A stretch of 64,000 bases of DNA. Source: JAITVM01 sp031551135 (lineage in GTDB: Bacteria; Bacillota; Clostridia; Lachnospirales; JAITVM01). Below, piece by piece: positions 34,297-44,749 of this stretch; the stretch's first letter is position 1; each line of letters begins with the position of its first letter. A program made the position numbers and the translations under genes. The DNA lies in contig JAVBOA010000001.1 of the NCBI GenBank assembly GCA_031551135.1, forward strand, positions 1 to 64,000, in the 5' to 3' direction. The notes beneath the pieces were generated by a model. It worked only from the letters and a program-made list of their open reading frames with translations. It made no database searches and was not told the origin of the DNA.

Positions 34297-37200
34297 TTAG
34301 TCTTCAAGCAATTGAGGATTGTAGATAGCTGTTTTAGTAGCTTCGTCCCAAGAAACTTCAACGCCGAGTGCATTACCTAATTGTCTGAATGGTAAGAAAG
34401 ATCTGTTATCTTTGATTTCAGCAGAAACTTTCTTTGGAGGATTGTCAGGGCTGTACATTGTGTAAGTAGCTCCGCCAACAGTAATTTGATCCGAACCGAT
34501 TTTCAATTGAACTGTTCCGTTTGGTCCGCCAAGAATAGTAACTGTTCTTGCTTCTTCATCCCAAAGGATTTGAGAATCAGGAAGACCGAATGCTTGAGAT
34601 ACGAATCTAACAGGAACCATTGTAGAGTTAGAAGTCGAAATATAAGCAGCAGTGTCCATTGTCAATGTTTGAGAAGCTCCGTCTCTACCGATTTTGATTT
34701 CGTTAGAACCGATAGTTACTCTAACAACATTTGAGAACAAGCTGGAAGCATTTGTAGCCGAAGTTACAACGTTGATATAATCTGCGCCGATTCCTTTAAC
34801 AGAGAATAAAGGATGGATAGATTTAATCGAATTAACAGGAATATTTTCATAATAGTTAGCCGCAACAGCAGTTCCGCCAACAACTACGCTATATGGTCTC
34901 TTATTAGTTTCAGGAACTGTACGGTCAATCTTAACGTACATATTCGAGAATTTAATAGAAGCAGGTTTTCCTGTAGAAGCTCTTTCGATTGTAAAGTTAA
35001 TCTTGCCGCCGTTTACAGCCGGTTTCGAGAATGCAATTTTAGAATCTGTATTGATTTCTGTTACAAAGTCAGGAGCAAAAGCAATATTATCAGAGCCTGT
35101 AATATTATCATCTATAGATAATACAACTGATCTGTCTTTTTGAAGCATGCCAACTTCTGTTTCAGTAATAATAACGTCAGCAACTTTTTGCCATTGGTAA
35201 CCGATTTTTACATCTTTAACTTCTGCTTTAACTGTGATTGGGCTAACAGCAGTAGCGATTTTTAAAGGAGCAACTTCATCAAGTAAATCATTTCCGCCGG
35301 CAGTCAACATAATGTCGCCTTCCCAGCCGGATTCGATAGATACCCAAATATCCATTTCAAAAGAAGCTGTTTTGTCTCTCTTGATTTGAACGTCGTTGAT
35401 TTTTAATTTATTTGCGTTAAGAGTTACATAACTTGTTTTTGTATCATTTAATGCGTATTCGCCGTTTAATTTGTAGTTATTATTAATATGATCAAGGTTA
35501 GACTCGTTAGAGATTTTTGCTTGCATAAATTTAACGCCAGTAGGCAATGTAAATTCTGTTTCTCTAAGTCCCCACCAAGAAGCTATTACGTTTTCAGAAA
35601 TTTTAACTCTTGCAGTTTTGTGTTCTTTATCAAAAGTAGAATTTCCGGAAATATAAGCCGAAGTTTTAGTATTGTCAATTCCTTTTGCATAAGCAGGAGT
35701 TAATCTACCGTTTACAAGTTTAGTAGGGTCAGTTAAAGTTTTGAATTCTACGCCCCATTCAGATCTTGCGCCGATAGTGAAATCTTGCTCAGTTACGCCT
35801 TTACCTTTAACTTTTAAAACAACATCGCCCATTGGAGCATAGTCATCAGCTAAAAGAACAACGTTTTTAATAATTAATTTACCGGCAGTTTGAGTTGTAG
35901 AGATAATTCCAAGACCTCTAGTAGCTCTGGCATATCCTTTGTCTTCTGCATTAGCAGAACTTACGTCGCCGTCTGTATTAATTCTGATTTTAGATTTATC
36001 AATTTTTCCGTCATCATCTAAACCATAAGAAATATAAGTTGTTCCGGAACTATTTCTTAATTCAGAAGTATTGCCTCTGAATTCCAAAGTTCCCTCTGCA
36101 ATAAATCTAATATATTCTTTGTCTCCGTCTTCATTTATGGTAGCAGGCTGTGTAGGATCAGAAAAATAAAATCCATCAGGAGCTTTAAATTCAATATATC
36201 CCGGTTGTAAAGAACCTGTGTTTACTTCTTTAACTTCGAGGTCTTTCAAAGGGAAGCTGTATTTAGCGTTTATTTTGTTAGTTACATAAGTATCTGTTTT
36301 TGTTTTGGAAACTGTAGCAATTTGCATGTCTCCAGCGGAAACAGATGTATAGTTACCATCTCTTGCGATTTGAACTCTAACTTCGCCATCTTCCTTAGCT
36401 CTGGAAACAATAGGAATTACCAATTCGCCATCTGCTTTAGTCCAGTTTCTGTACATTCTAACAATACCTTTGTTATTGTCAGAGCCTTCGATTTTTAACG
36501 AATAAATAACTCCATCAATATCGAATCTGTAGTAAGTTTTCAAAGATGGTACATAGAAACCATTCATAACATCATAAGTTGAAATTTTTCCCGGTGCATC
36601 TTTAAAGTTTGCTGTCAATTTATTATAGAAATCTAAACTTGTATATTGACTAGAAATACCTGCTTGTCTCTCAAATCCTTCGCCGTCGAAATCGTCATCA
36701 AATTGAGGATATTCAGGAGTTCCTGTGGTTTGTGCAAAGCCAAATGCAGTTAAACCTGCACTTACAGCTCCGGCTACTCCAGTCACTGATGACTCAGGAA
36801 ACGGAGCAATAAATGTATTATAAATATAAGCTATTTCTTCTGTAGTTATGATAGAACCGCTTTTTGCTTCAAAATCTTTTGCGGCAAGATTACCTGTACC
36901 TAAATTTCTTCCATTTACTTTTGTAACATTAGAGTAGTTACTTCCGCCTGATGTTTCAACATTTTTGAGCTGCGCATATTTTTCGAACAAGTCTATAAAA
37001 TATGAGTAAACATTAGCGTTGGCAGTAACATAATCAAAATCTCTAGTATTACGGAAAAACCACTCAGCATTAACTAAGTCAACTTTAAAAACATCGTTTT
37101 CATTTAATTTATCGCCCGAATTATTTCCCATTTCGATTTCCAAATCCGGACCATTTACAGAGTATTCCATTTTTTCATCATCTTCAGCCTCATCATATCC

Positions 37201-37374
37201 TTCTGGAAACAAATTCAATAATTGACTATAAGTGAACGAACTGTTTTCAAAAAGAACTGTATCTTTAGATACATTAGAAGGCTGATTAACCAGCGTATTC
37301 GTAGAATTAGCAAATACACTGACCGGCCCCAAGGCCATAACTGCCGCTAAAAAAAGAGCAATTTTTTTCTTCAT
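34297..37374 (-). CDS. S-layer-like giant surface protein with C-terminal stalk domain (paralog 2)
   Basis: The 1025-residue product is closest to paralog 1: identical signal peptide start MKKKIALFLAAVMALGPVSVFA, near identical C-terminal half (IASWWGLRETEFTLPTGVKF, IGYQWQKVADVIITE, MVPVRFVSQAFGLPDSQILW) and diverged residues about 40-300. It lacks the Thr/Ala tail and ends NPQLLED. AGGAGG precedes the ATG. The conserved C-terminal half with variable N-terminal third fits duplication followed by diversification of the exposed part. Confidence 0.82.
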   Translation of the reverse strand: MKKKIALFLAAVMALGPVSVFANSTNTLVNQPSNVSKDTVLFENSSFTYSQLLNLFPEGYDEAEDDEKMEYSVNGPDLEIEMGNNSGDKLNENDVFKVDLVNAEWFFRNTRDFDYVTANANVYSYFIDLFEKYAQLKNVETSGGSNYSNVTKVNGRNLGTGNLAAKDFEAKSGSIITTEEIAYIYNTFIAPFPESSVTGVAGAVSAGLTAFGFAQTTGTPEYPQFDDDFDGEGFERQAGISSQYTSLDFYNKLTANFKDAPGKISTYDVMNGFYVPSLKTYYRFDIDGVIYSLKIEGSDNNKGIVRMYRNWTKADGELVIPIVSRAKEDGEVRVQIARDGNYTSVSAGDMQIATVSKTKTDTYVTNKINAKYSFPLKDLEVKEVNTGSLQPGYIEFKAPDGFYFSDPTQPATINEDGDKEYIRFIAEGTLEFRGNTSELRNSSGTTYISYGLDDDGKIDKSKIRINTDGDVSSANAEDKGYARATRGLGIISTTQTAGKLIIKNVVLLADDYAPMGDVVLKVKGKGVTEQDFTIGARSEWGVEFKTLTDPTKLVNGRLTPAYAKGIDNTKTSAYISGNSTFDKEHKTARVKISENVIASWWGLRETEFTLPTGVKFMQAKISNESNLDHINNNYKLNGEYALNDTKTSYVTLNANKLKINDVQIKRDKTASFEMDIWVSIESGWEGDIMLTAGGNDLLDEVAPLKIATAVSPITVKAEVKDVKIGYQWQKVADVIITETEVGMLQKDRSVVLSIDDNITGSDNIAFAPDFVTEINTDSKIAFSKPAVNGGKINFTIERASTGKPASIKFSNMYVKIDRTVPETNKRPYSVVVGGTAVAANYYENIPVNSIKSIHPLFSVKGIGADYINVVTSATNASSLFSNVVRVTIGSNEIKIGRDGASQTLTMDTAAYISTSNSTMVPVRFVSQAFGLPDSQILWDEEARTVTILGGPNGTVQLKIGSDQITVGGATYTMYSPDNPPKKVSAEIKDNRSFLPFRQLGNALGVEVSWDEATKTAIYNPQLLED

Positions 37375-37409
37375 TTTTAATAATCCTCCTCAAGAATTCA
37401 AATCCGGTC

Positions 37410-37440
37410 TGCAATAAACAAATTTCTCCCCCCTATTGCA
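37410..37440 (-). promoter_or_regulatory. 5'-leader hairpin of paralog 2
   Basis: TGCAATA (37440-37434) and TATTGCA (37416-37410) enclose a loop with GGGGGGAGAAA, about 20 bases before the ribosome binding site, like the G-rich loop hairpin of paralog 1. Confidence 0.5.
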
Positions 37441-37594
37441 AACCATGAACAAATAATAATCTCATATACAATATCCACAAATACCTACTTTGTTAATTTG
37501 TGCATATTGTACAGTGCCGAAACCAACACTTCCCTTATAAATGCCTAAATATAAGCATTTAATGCTGATAAAGCGATTATTTATTTACATAAAC

Positions 37595-37624
37595 ATTATA
37601 CCATTCAAAACAAGAGCTCGTCAA
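37595..37624 (-). promoter_or_regulatory. Strong promoter of paralog 2
   Basis: TTGACG (37624-37619), 18 bases ending TGG, and TATAAT (37600-37595), an extended -10 promoter. It gives a leader of about 215 bases. The sequence ATGTAAATAAATA just downstream is shared with paralog 1. Confidence 0.8.
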
Positions 37625-37883
37625 CGGCTTATTTAATATGTAACATTAATGTAAACATTTTTTGAACAAGCTTGTTTTATCTGGATTATTCGCATATAAT
37701 CAATTTTGCGTCTGCAATTTTGAAGCAAGTTAGAAATTTTATAAGTTTACATAATCAATAAATTATTTTTTATTTCAACAAAATTATATACATATACAGC
37801 CTGTAATTATTTGTGCAATTTGTACGAATCCTGTAATCTTCCTGTGACATTTATTTGATATACTTACTGTTTTGATTTTCCGC

Positions 37884-37918
37884 AAAAAAAATCCGGCAAA
37901 TATTTTCGTTTGCCGGAT
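37884..37918 (-). terminator. Intrinsic terminator of surface paralog 3
   Basis: ATCCGGCAAA...TTTGCCGGAT, a perfect 10-bp stem, then seven U on the minus strand. Confidence 0.93.
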
Positions 37919-37939
37919 AGTTTATTATTATAGGAAATA

Positions 37940-40900
37940 TTAACTATTTGTTGTATTATTTGCAGTCGGTGGTGCAGCATCAGTAGTACTTGCAGTTGGA
38001 GCAGTTGCGGCAGTAGTATCCGCTGTGCTGTTAGTAGTTGCGGTTTCTAACAAATCCGAATTAAAGATTGCAGTTTTTGTAGCTGCATCCCAGCCAACAT
38101 TGATTCCGAAAGCTGTTCCTAAAGCTCTGAGCGGTAAGAACGAGCGGTTATCTTTTACTTCTGCTTTAACTTTAAGCGGAGTAGCATCCAAGCTGTACAT
38201 ATTTGTTTTAACTCCATTTATAATCAAATCAGATGAACCTATTTTAAATTGAACAACTTTCGAGCCGTTCAAAATCGTTACTGTTCTTTCTTCGTTATCC
38301 CATTGAACTTGATTTTCCTGCAAACCGAGCGCTTGAGACACGAATCTGACAGGTATCATAGTTGAATTTGAAGCCGCAGAAATATAAGCGGAAGTATCCA
38401 TAGTAATAGTTTGAGTATTTGGCTCTTTGCCCAAAATAAGCTGGTTAGAACCGATTGCAACTCGTACGATTGTTGTAAGTGTACCATTATTAGTACCTTC
38501 GGCAGGTGTAACTACATTAAAGAAATTAGTTCCGATACCGTGTACAGAGAATTTCGGTGTAACAGAAGTAATATCTGTGCTGAAGTTTTCTGCTATTGCA
38601 GAGCCTCCGGCAACAATCTTATACGGTCTGTTATTTGTTTCGGCTACGGTTCTGTCAATTTTTACAAATACATTTGAGAACTTGATTGTTCCCGGATCGC
38701 CCACATTATTTCCGTAGCTAGGAACTTCTATAGTAAAGCTGATAGCGCCGGATTTTGTTGTTGGTTTAGTAAATCTCAGTTTCGTACCGGTATTCAATTC
38801 GGTTTTGAAATCAGGAGCGATTGCAATAGAATCCGAACCCGAAATTTCATCATCGATAAATACTTTAACTTCTTTATCTCTTCTGAGCATACCGGACGCT
38901 GTTTCGGTTATAAGAATATCCGAAACTTGCTGCCATTGATAACCGATTTTCAAATCTTTAACATCTGCTTTAATCGTGATAGGGCTAACAGCTTTTGCGA
39001 TTACAACAGGTTTTGTTTCCTTCAAAATTTCATTTCCGCCTGCTGTAAGAGCAATATCTCCTTCAAAACCGGATTCTACAGATACCCAGATATCCATTTC
39101 GAAAGCGGCTGTTTTATCTTTTTGAATTTCTAAATCGCTTAATCTTAATTTTGTTGCAGTAAGCTGAACATAATTAGTTTTATCCGAATTAGGTGTGTAA
39201 TCACCGTTTAATTTAAAATTATTATTTGTATGATCAAAATTTTCTTCATTTAAAATAGTAACTTTTCTAAATTTCACACCTTCCGGAAGCGAAAACTCCG
39301 ATTCTCTTAAAGCCCACCAAGAAGCTACGATTTTTTCAGAAAATCTAACACGGGCAGTTTTATGGTTAGCGTCAAATTCCGTGCCGGATGTAGCGGAAGT
39401 ATAACGTCCGTTTACAAGCGTTGTTACTTTGGAATCTTTAGCGATTTCCATAAGAACGCCCCAGTCTGTTCTAAGACCAATCACAAATTCTTGTGTAGTG
39501 ATTCCCGAGCCTTCAATTTTGAGCGAAACACTTTCATCCATCGGAGCGTATTCCTGAGCCATTAATTGAAGTCCGTAAATCTCCAAAATACCATTTGTTT
39601 GGGTTGTCGGTTTAATACCGATTTTCTCAGTGTCAATTATCAAAACGTCTGTAAGAGTTTTAGTTCCCTCTTTTGCGTAATAAATAAATTTATCTGTTCC
39701 GTCATTTACCATAACTTGTTTGCCGTTATCGAACTCAAGCGTTCCGCTTGCTCTTACGTATGGATAATAAAATCCATCTCTTGCTTCGGTAAACTTTTTA
39801 GCCGGGTCAGCAAAAGAATAACCATAAGGAGCGTATAAAACAACTTCACCTTCTTGGATAGAGCCTGCTATTTTTTCCTTTACTAAAATAGGAGGTATAT
39901 TAAACACATATTTAGAAGTAATTTTTTCTTTTTCAGCTACAGAAGTTTCTGTTTTCGCTTTGAAAGATTCGCCGAACTTCATTGTTGTTTGAGAAATAAC
40001 AGTAAGATTTCCTTCAACGCCGATTCCGACTCTTACATCGCCTTCGTTTTCAACTAAACAAACTAGAGGCACAGTTATGATTTTATCAGCAGCAATGCCT
40101 TTTAACAATGTTAAAGTTCCAGTATAATCATCAGACGAAATTTGCATTGCGTAGAACGAATCACCTTGAAATCCTACGTAAGTTCTAATATCCGGCAAAT
40201 AAATACCTTTATCAGGATTGTAAGTAGACATTGTCTCTGCGGCGCTTCCTTTAAAAGGCAAAGCGGCATAATCTTTTAATAATCTTTTTCCGCCTTCGGA
40301 ATCTAAATCTTTAGTATAAGTAGGCAAAGTAGAAGCGGATGGATTAGCAGTATAATCTGTAGTATATACCGCTGCATCTGCCGCTGCCAAAATAGCTGCA
40401 TAATCTGCTTTTCCTGTAAAAGCGGCTTTAATTGTTATAGAAGGAACTAATTTCTTCAATTCTGCTCTTAAACTTTCGCTGATAAGGTTGTTTCTTGCAG
40501 AACCAAATTTCAAAACATCTTTAGTTCCCACTGCCAAAGCAGCAACTTCAGTATCTGTTAAATTAGCAGTACCGGTTTCGGTAGTAAGGTTAGAAGTAGC
40601 GAGCAAAAGTTTCGTAATTTCTTGAACCTGTGTCGCCGATAAAGTTATGTCCGTGCGATTGCTTCTAAAAAACCATTTCGCATTTTCCAAAACAACTTTA
40701 AAAGTAGCACCGGCGTTTTCAGCAGATTTTATTTTAATATTCGCTGAAGTTCCTGAATTATAATGTATTATTTTTTCATTTGAAGCCGGCTCGTCTTTGC
40801 CCGGAAACAAATGCGCAATACCGGTCAATCCGCCGCCTTCTTCAAAAACAACCGTTCCCGGAACGGAAGAAATTGTTCCTTTAGAGAGCGTATTATCGGA

Positions 40901-40969
40901 AGCAGCCGACAAGGAAATTGTAGGTATAGCCAAAGCGGCAGCCAACAAAATAGCAATTTTTCTTTTCAT
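37940..40969 (-). CDS. S-layer-like giant surface protein with C-terminal stalk domain (paralog 3)
   Basis: A 1009-residue secreted protein (signal MKRKIAILLAAALAIPTISLS). It shares the core motifs with the others (VASWWALRESEFSLPEGVKF, SVESGFEGDIALTAGGNE, IGYQWQQVSDILITE, MIPVRFVSQALGLQENQVQW) but is more distant. The stalk domain is followed by a ~30-residue Thr/Ala/Ser/Asn tail that could be glycosylated or flexible. AAGGAGG precedes the ATG. It stands between its own terminator and a 424-base upstream region. Confidence 0.82.
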   Translation of the reverse strand: MKRKIAILLAAALAIPTISLSAASDNTLSKGTISSVPGTVVFEEGGGLTGIAHLFPGKDEPASNEKIIHYNSGTSANIKIKSAENAGATFKVVLENAKWFFRSNRTDITLSATQVQEITKLLLATSNLTTETGTANLTDTEVAALAVGTKDVLKFGSARNNLISESLRAELKKLVPSITIKAAFTGKADYAAILAAADAAVYTTDYTANPSASTLPTYTKDLDSEGGKRLLKDYAALPFKGSAAETMSTYNPDKGIYLPDIRTYVGFQGDSFYAMQISSDDYTGTLTLLKGIAADKIITVPLVCLVENEGDVRVGIGVEGNLTVISQTTMKFGESFKAKTETSVAEKEKITSKYVFNIPPILVKEKIAGSIQEGEVVLYAPYGYSFADPAKKFTEARDGFYYPYVRASGTLEFDNGKQVMVNDGTDKFIYYAKEGTKTLTDVLIIDTEKIGIKPTTQTNGILEIYGLQLMAQEYAPMDESVSLKIEGSGITTQEFVIGLRTDWGVLMEIAKDSKVTTLVNGRYTSATSGTEFDANHKTARVRFSEKIVASWWALRESEFSLPEGVKFRKVTILNEENFDHTNNNFKLNGDYTPNSDKTNYVQLTATKLRLSDLEIQKDKTAAFEMDIWVSVESGFEGDIALTAGGNEILKETKPVVIAKAVSPITIKADVKDLKIGYQWQQVSDILITETASGMLRRDKEVKVFIDDEISGSDSIAIAPDFKTELNTGTKLRFTKPTTKSGAISFTIEVPSYGNNVGDPGTIKFSNVFVKIDRTVAETNNRPYKIVAGGSAIAENFSTDITSVTPKFSVHGIGTNFFNVVTPAEGTNNGTLTTIVRVAIGSNQLILGKEPNTQTITMDTSAYISAASNSTMIPVRFVSQALGLQENQVQWDNEERTVTILNGSKVVQFKIGSSDLIINGVKTNMYSLDATPLKVKAEVKDNRSFLPLRALGTAFGINVGWDAATKTAIFNSDLLETATTNSTADTTAATAPTASTTDAAPPTANNTTNS

Positions 40970-40990
40970 TAAAATCCTCCTTAATTTTGC

Positions 40991-41007
40991 GTGCGAAAAA
41001 AACGCAC
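40991..41007 (-). promoter_or_regulatory. 5'-leader hairpin of paralog 3
   Basis: GTGCG-TTTTTTT-CGCAC on the minus strand, close upstream of the AAGGAGG site of paralog 3. The remaining intergenic sequence to 41352 shows no gene and no promoter I would trust. Confidence 0.45.
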
Positions 41008-41352
41008 AATTTGACTTTTTTTCACGGGTGCATAAAGAATTTAACGAATTATGTGGAAAAATTAGGTTTAATCCGTTTTACAGAGAGGTGTATTATAAAT
41101 TTTATCTTATGTAGGAATATCTTAACCAACCGGTTTTGAAGCCGAATTTATTATGATTTATACTATTTTATCCAAAGCGGTCAGTTTGCTTTCATAGAAT
41201 TTATCGGATATATTTCGGGTATTTTTAGACAAAATACGCTTTGTAATATAAATGAAATAAATATTCGAAATCTTTCGTCCACAGATATTAATATTCCTCA
41301 AAATTCGACTAAATATTCACTTGATCTTTTAGCGATTTAAGCCATATAAACA

Positions 41353-41379
41353 AAAACGCCTGCCCGTTTTAGCGGGCAG
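41353..41379 (-). terminator. Intrinsic terminator of surface paralog 4
   Basis: CTGCCCG-CTAAAA-CGGGCAG then GCGTTTTTG on the minus strand; the opposite strand also has a T-run. Confidence 0.88.
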
Positions 41380-41393
41380 ACTTTTTTTGTTTA

Positions 41394-44300
41394 TCAGCTG
41401 TTTGTTTGATTTGTAGCTGTATTGCTTGTATTTGTTGTATTTGTAGTATTTGTATCTGCGGTTGTATCTGCATTATTTTCGTTTAGCAAATATGCGTTAT
41501 AGATAGCTGTTTGAGTTGCCGCATCCCAATCAACATCAACGCCCAATGAATAACCTAAAGCTCTGAATGGTAAGAAAGCTCTGTTGTCTTTGATTTCTGT
41601 TTTTACTTTAAGCGGAGTAGCGTCAGGGCTGTACATTGTAGTCGTTACGCCGTTTACGGTGATTTCGGAAGAATCAGCTTTAAATTGAACAACTCTTGCT
41701 CCGTTGTAAATAGTTACGGTTCTCGCTTCGTTATCCCAGATAATTTGGCTGTCAGGCACGCCGAATGCTTGCGAAACAAATCTTACAGGAACCATAGTCG
41801 AATTGGATTCTGCCGAAATATACGGCGAAGTATCCATTGTAATAATTGTTGTTGCAGTTTCTCTGCCGACTCTTACTTCATTAGAGCCGATTGTTACACG
41901 TACAACATTTGAGAAAAGGCTGGACGCATTTGTTGCGGAAGTTACAACGTTAAAGAAATTAGCGCCGATACCTTTTACAACGAACATTGGGTCTAAAGTA
42001 GTAGGTCTTGCTTTGTAGTTAGCAGCAATTGCGTTACCGCCGACTACTATATCATAAGGACGCTTATTGGATTCAGGAACTGTTCTGTCTACTTTAATAT
42101 AAACATTGGAGAATTTAATCGAAGCAGGTTTGCCTTGCGATTGACGCTCGATATTAAACGTAATTTCTCCGTCCTGAACTGAAGGTCTTGAGAATAATAT
42201 TTTTGAATCTGTATTTACTTCTGTAATATAATCCGGAGCAAATGCAATAGAATCGCTTCCGCTAATATTATCGTCGATGAAAATATTAACTGTTGTATCG
42301 CGTTTCAACATTCCCGGTGCGGTTTCTGTAATCACAAAGTCCGCAACTTTTTGCCATTGGTATCCGATTTTTACATCCTTAACTTCTGTTTTAATTGTAA
42401 CAGGGCTGACTGCCGAAGCAATTTTTACAGGAGTTGTTTCTTTTAATATATCGTTTCCGCCGGCTGTTAATAAAATATCGCCTTCCCAACCGGATTCGAT
42501 TGATACCCACATTTCCATTTCGAAAGATGCGGATTTATCTCTCTTGATTTCGATATCAACTAATCTTAATCTGTTCGAGTTCATATCAACATATTGATTT
42601 CTTGAATTTGACGGTACATAAGTTCCGTTTAATTTATAAGAAGTATTGATATGGTCAATATTTTTCTCGTTGCTGATTTTAACTTGTCTGAATTTTACGC
42701 CTTGCGGTAAAGTGAACTCAGATTCTCTAAGTCCCCACCAAGAAGCTACTACGTTTTCAGTAAATCTGATTTTTGCAGTTTTGTGGTCTTTGTCAAAATC
42801 AGAAGAACCTGTTCCGGCGAATCTGCCGTTTACTAATTTCGTCGGGTCAGTGATTGATTTAAGCTCAACGCCCCAATCTTTTCTTGTTCCGACTTCAAAA
42901 TCTTGTTCCGTAATACCTGTGCCTTTTACATTAAGGAGAATCTTTTCATCTAACGAAGCTGAATCGTCTGCAATCAAAACAAGGTTTTCAACATAAATTG
43001 TACCGAATGTTTGAGCAGAAGGTGTTAAATTCAAACCTGTAGAAGCCGCTGTAGAAGCTCCGGTATTTATAATTAAAACACTTTTATCCACTACAGTAGA
43101 AACTGTACCGTTAGTATTCGTTACTTCTTTAGTACCGTAAGTTATAAAGCGTCCGTCTACAACGTTTTCCATTTTGCTTCTTCCGCCGCCGAAATATAAA
43201 TCTCCAAACGAAGAAACAATCGGATAATGTGCGGTTTCGCCTTCAACAGGAGTTACGCGCAGATTAGGGTCAGCGAAAGTATAGCCGTAAGGCGCTGTGA
43301 AAGTAATATTTCCCGGTCTTATCGAGCCTGTGAATTTTTCACGAACTTCAATTCTGTCAAGCGGGAATGTATATTTTGCCGTTACTTTTGTAACAACAGA
43401 AGTATCTGTGTTTGTTCCCGTTGCTACACCAAAGAGCAAAGTATTTGCTGTAATCGAAGTATAGTTTCCGTAATTCGCAATCATTACGCGGAGGTCGCCG
43501 TTTGTTGTTGTTCTGGCAACAATAGGAACATACAAAAACGTAGGAACTGTAGAAATATCGGTCAGCATTGTAACATACGCTTCGGAATCGTTTGTACCCG
43601 AAACTTTCAGAGCATATTGCAGTGTTGTACCGCTCCATCTATAATATGTTTTTGAGCCCGGCATATAAAAGCCTTTTGTCATATCATAAGTGGAAATCTG
43701 CGTTGGTGATGCCGATGTTGCATAAGCGTTGGCAGTTGCGTTAATTCCGGCAACTCTTTGCAAATATTGTCCGCCTTCGCTGTTAAAATCTTCTGTGGAG
43801 GTTGGTATTTCAAGGTCAGTCGCCGCCATGGCTGTAAAGGTAACATCCGTAGTCGGTATCAAAGGAATCGAAGCCGCTTCCGCCAATGTTTTTCCGTTTA
43901 ATTTTGCGGCACCTGCGGCGGTCAATGTACCGACAGCAGATGTATTATAAATCATAGGAGCAAGTTCATTTATTTGTTCGGCAGAAAGCAAAGAGCCTGA
44001 AATTGCACCAAATCTTAATATACTAAGAGTATCAGCTGCAGCAAGAACAAATTTTCCGGATGCGTCTAGTTTAGTAGCGGCCGTGTTATCTCCCATAAAC
44101 ACACTGCCCATAGTATCAACAGTGGCTTTTATAGCAGCAGCGTTTCCGGCTGTTTGGATAGTTGTATTTCTTGTAGCATCAGTTCTGTTGGACCTAAAGA
44201 AATATTCTGCACCGTCTAAATTAACTTTAAAGACATTGCCTTTATTTACCGCATTTTTTAATTCAATTTGAACAATCGGGCCGTCTGTAGCGTATTCGAT

Positions 44301-44498
44301 ATCTTCATCGTCGTCTGCTTCAACAGTATCGGGAAAGAGCTTTGCAACTCTGTTTCCCAAAGCGCCCTCTTCAAGCAATACGGTCTTTTCTCCAACAGCG
44401 GCAACTTGTCTGGAAATTGTGTTTTCGGATGCCGCAAAAGCTGATATTGGCGAAAGCGCCATTACCGCCGCCAAAAGACCGGCTATTTTTTTCTTCAT
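41394..44498 (-). CDS. S-layer-like giant surface protein with C-terminal stalk domain (paralog 4)
   Basis: A 1034-residue secreted protein (signal MKKKIAGLLAAVMALSPISAFA). It carries FFRSNRTDATRN near residue 75, VASWWGLRESEFTLPQGVKF, SIESGWEGDILLTAGGND, IGYQWQKVADFVITE, and the stalk motifs MVPVRFVSQAFGVPDSQIIW and FLPFRALGYSLGVDVDWD. The C-terminal tail is an Asn/Thr-rich run of about 30 residues. AAGGAGG precedes the ATG. It is the first of the four in transcription order, but each gene has its own terminator. Confidence 0.82.
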   Translation of the reverse strand: MKKKIAGLLAAVMALSPISAFAASENTISRQVAAVGEKTVLLEEGALGNRVAKLFPDTVEADDDEDIEYATDGPIVQIELKNAVNKGNVFKVNLDGAEYFFRSNRTDATRNTTIQTAGNAAAIKATVDTMGSVFMGDNTAATKLDASGKFVLAAADTLSILRFGAISGSLLSAEQINELAPMIYNTSAVGTLTAAGAAKLNGKTLAEAASIPLIPTTDVTFTAMAATDLEIPTSTEDFNSEGGQYLQRVAGINATANAYATSASPTQISTYDMTKGFYMPGSKTYYRWSGTTLQYALKVSGTNDSEAYVTMLTDISTVPTFLYVPIVARTTTNGDLRVMIANYGNYTSITANTLLFGVATGTNTDTSVVTKVTAKYTFPLDRIEVREKFTGSIRPGNITFTAPYGYTFADPNLRVTPVEGETAHYPIVSSFGDLYFGGGRSKMENVVDGRFITYGTKEVTNTNGTVSTVVDKSVLIINTGASTAASTGLNLTPSAQTFGTIYVENLVLIADDSASLDEKILLNVKGTGITEQDFEVGTRKDWGVELKSITDPTKLVNGRFAGTGSSDFDKDHKTAKIRFTENVVASWWGLRESEFTLPQGVKFRQVKISNEKNIDHINTSYKLNGTYVPSNSRNQYVDMNSNRLRLVDIEIKRDKSASFEMEMWVSIESGWEGDILLTAGGNDILKETTPVKIASAVSPVTIKTEVKDVKIGYQWQKVADFVITETAPGMLKRDTTVNIFIDDNISGSDSIAFAPDYITEVNTDSKILFSRPSVQDGEITFNIERQSQGKPASIKFSNVYIKVDRTVPESNKRPYDIVVGGNAIAANYKARPTTLDPMFVVKGIGANFFNVVTSATNASSLFSNVVRVTIGSNEVRVGRETATTIITMDTSPYISAESNSTMVPVRFVSQAFGVPDSQIIWDNEARTVTIYNGARVVQFKADSSEITVNGVTTTMYSPDATPLKVKTEIKDNRAFLPFRALGYSLGVDVDWDAATQTAIYNAYLLNENNADTTADTNTTNTTNTSNTATNQTNS

Positions 44499-44533
44499 AT
44501 TTTTTCCTCCTTGTTTTTTGAAATCTGTTTTTC

Positions 44534-44576
44534 AAAACGAAAGTCTGGATTATTCAAGCCATGAATTTTTCGTTTT
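44534..44576 (-). promoter_or_regulatory. 5'-leader hairpin of paralog 4
   Basis: AAAACGAAA (44576-44568 on the minus strand) pairs with TTTCGTTTT (44542-44534), 9 bp, about 35 bases before the start. Confidence 0.5.
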
Positions 44577-44710
44577 AAATAAAATTTATAAAACTTACAA
44601 AACTATTATTTGTTCTCAGATAATTTATATTCTTTAAATCATTTTTTGTAATATAACTGAAATAAATATCAAATTTTGCGTATTTTTGAGCAAAAAAGTA
44701 TTATGCGCAC

Positions 44711-44739
44711 AAAAAAACCGCTTGATTCCTCAAACGGTT
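44711..44739 (-). terminator. Intrinsic terminator of pyrG
   Basis: AACCGTTTGA-GGAA-TCAAGCGGTT with one G-U, then U-run on the minus strand, just after the stop codon. Confidence 0.9.
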
Positions 44740-44749
44740 CTAAAATTTA

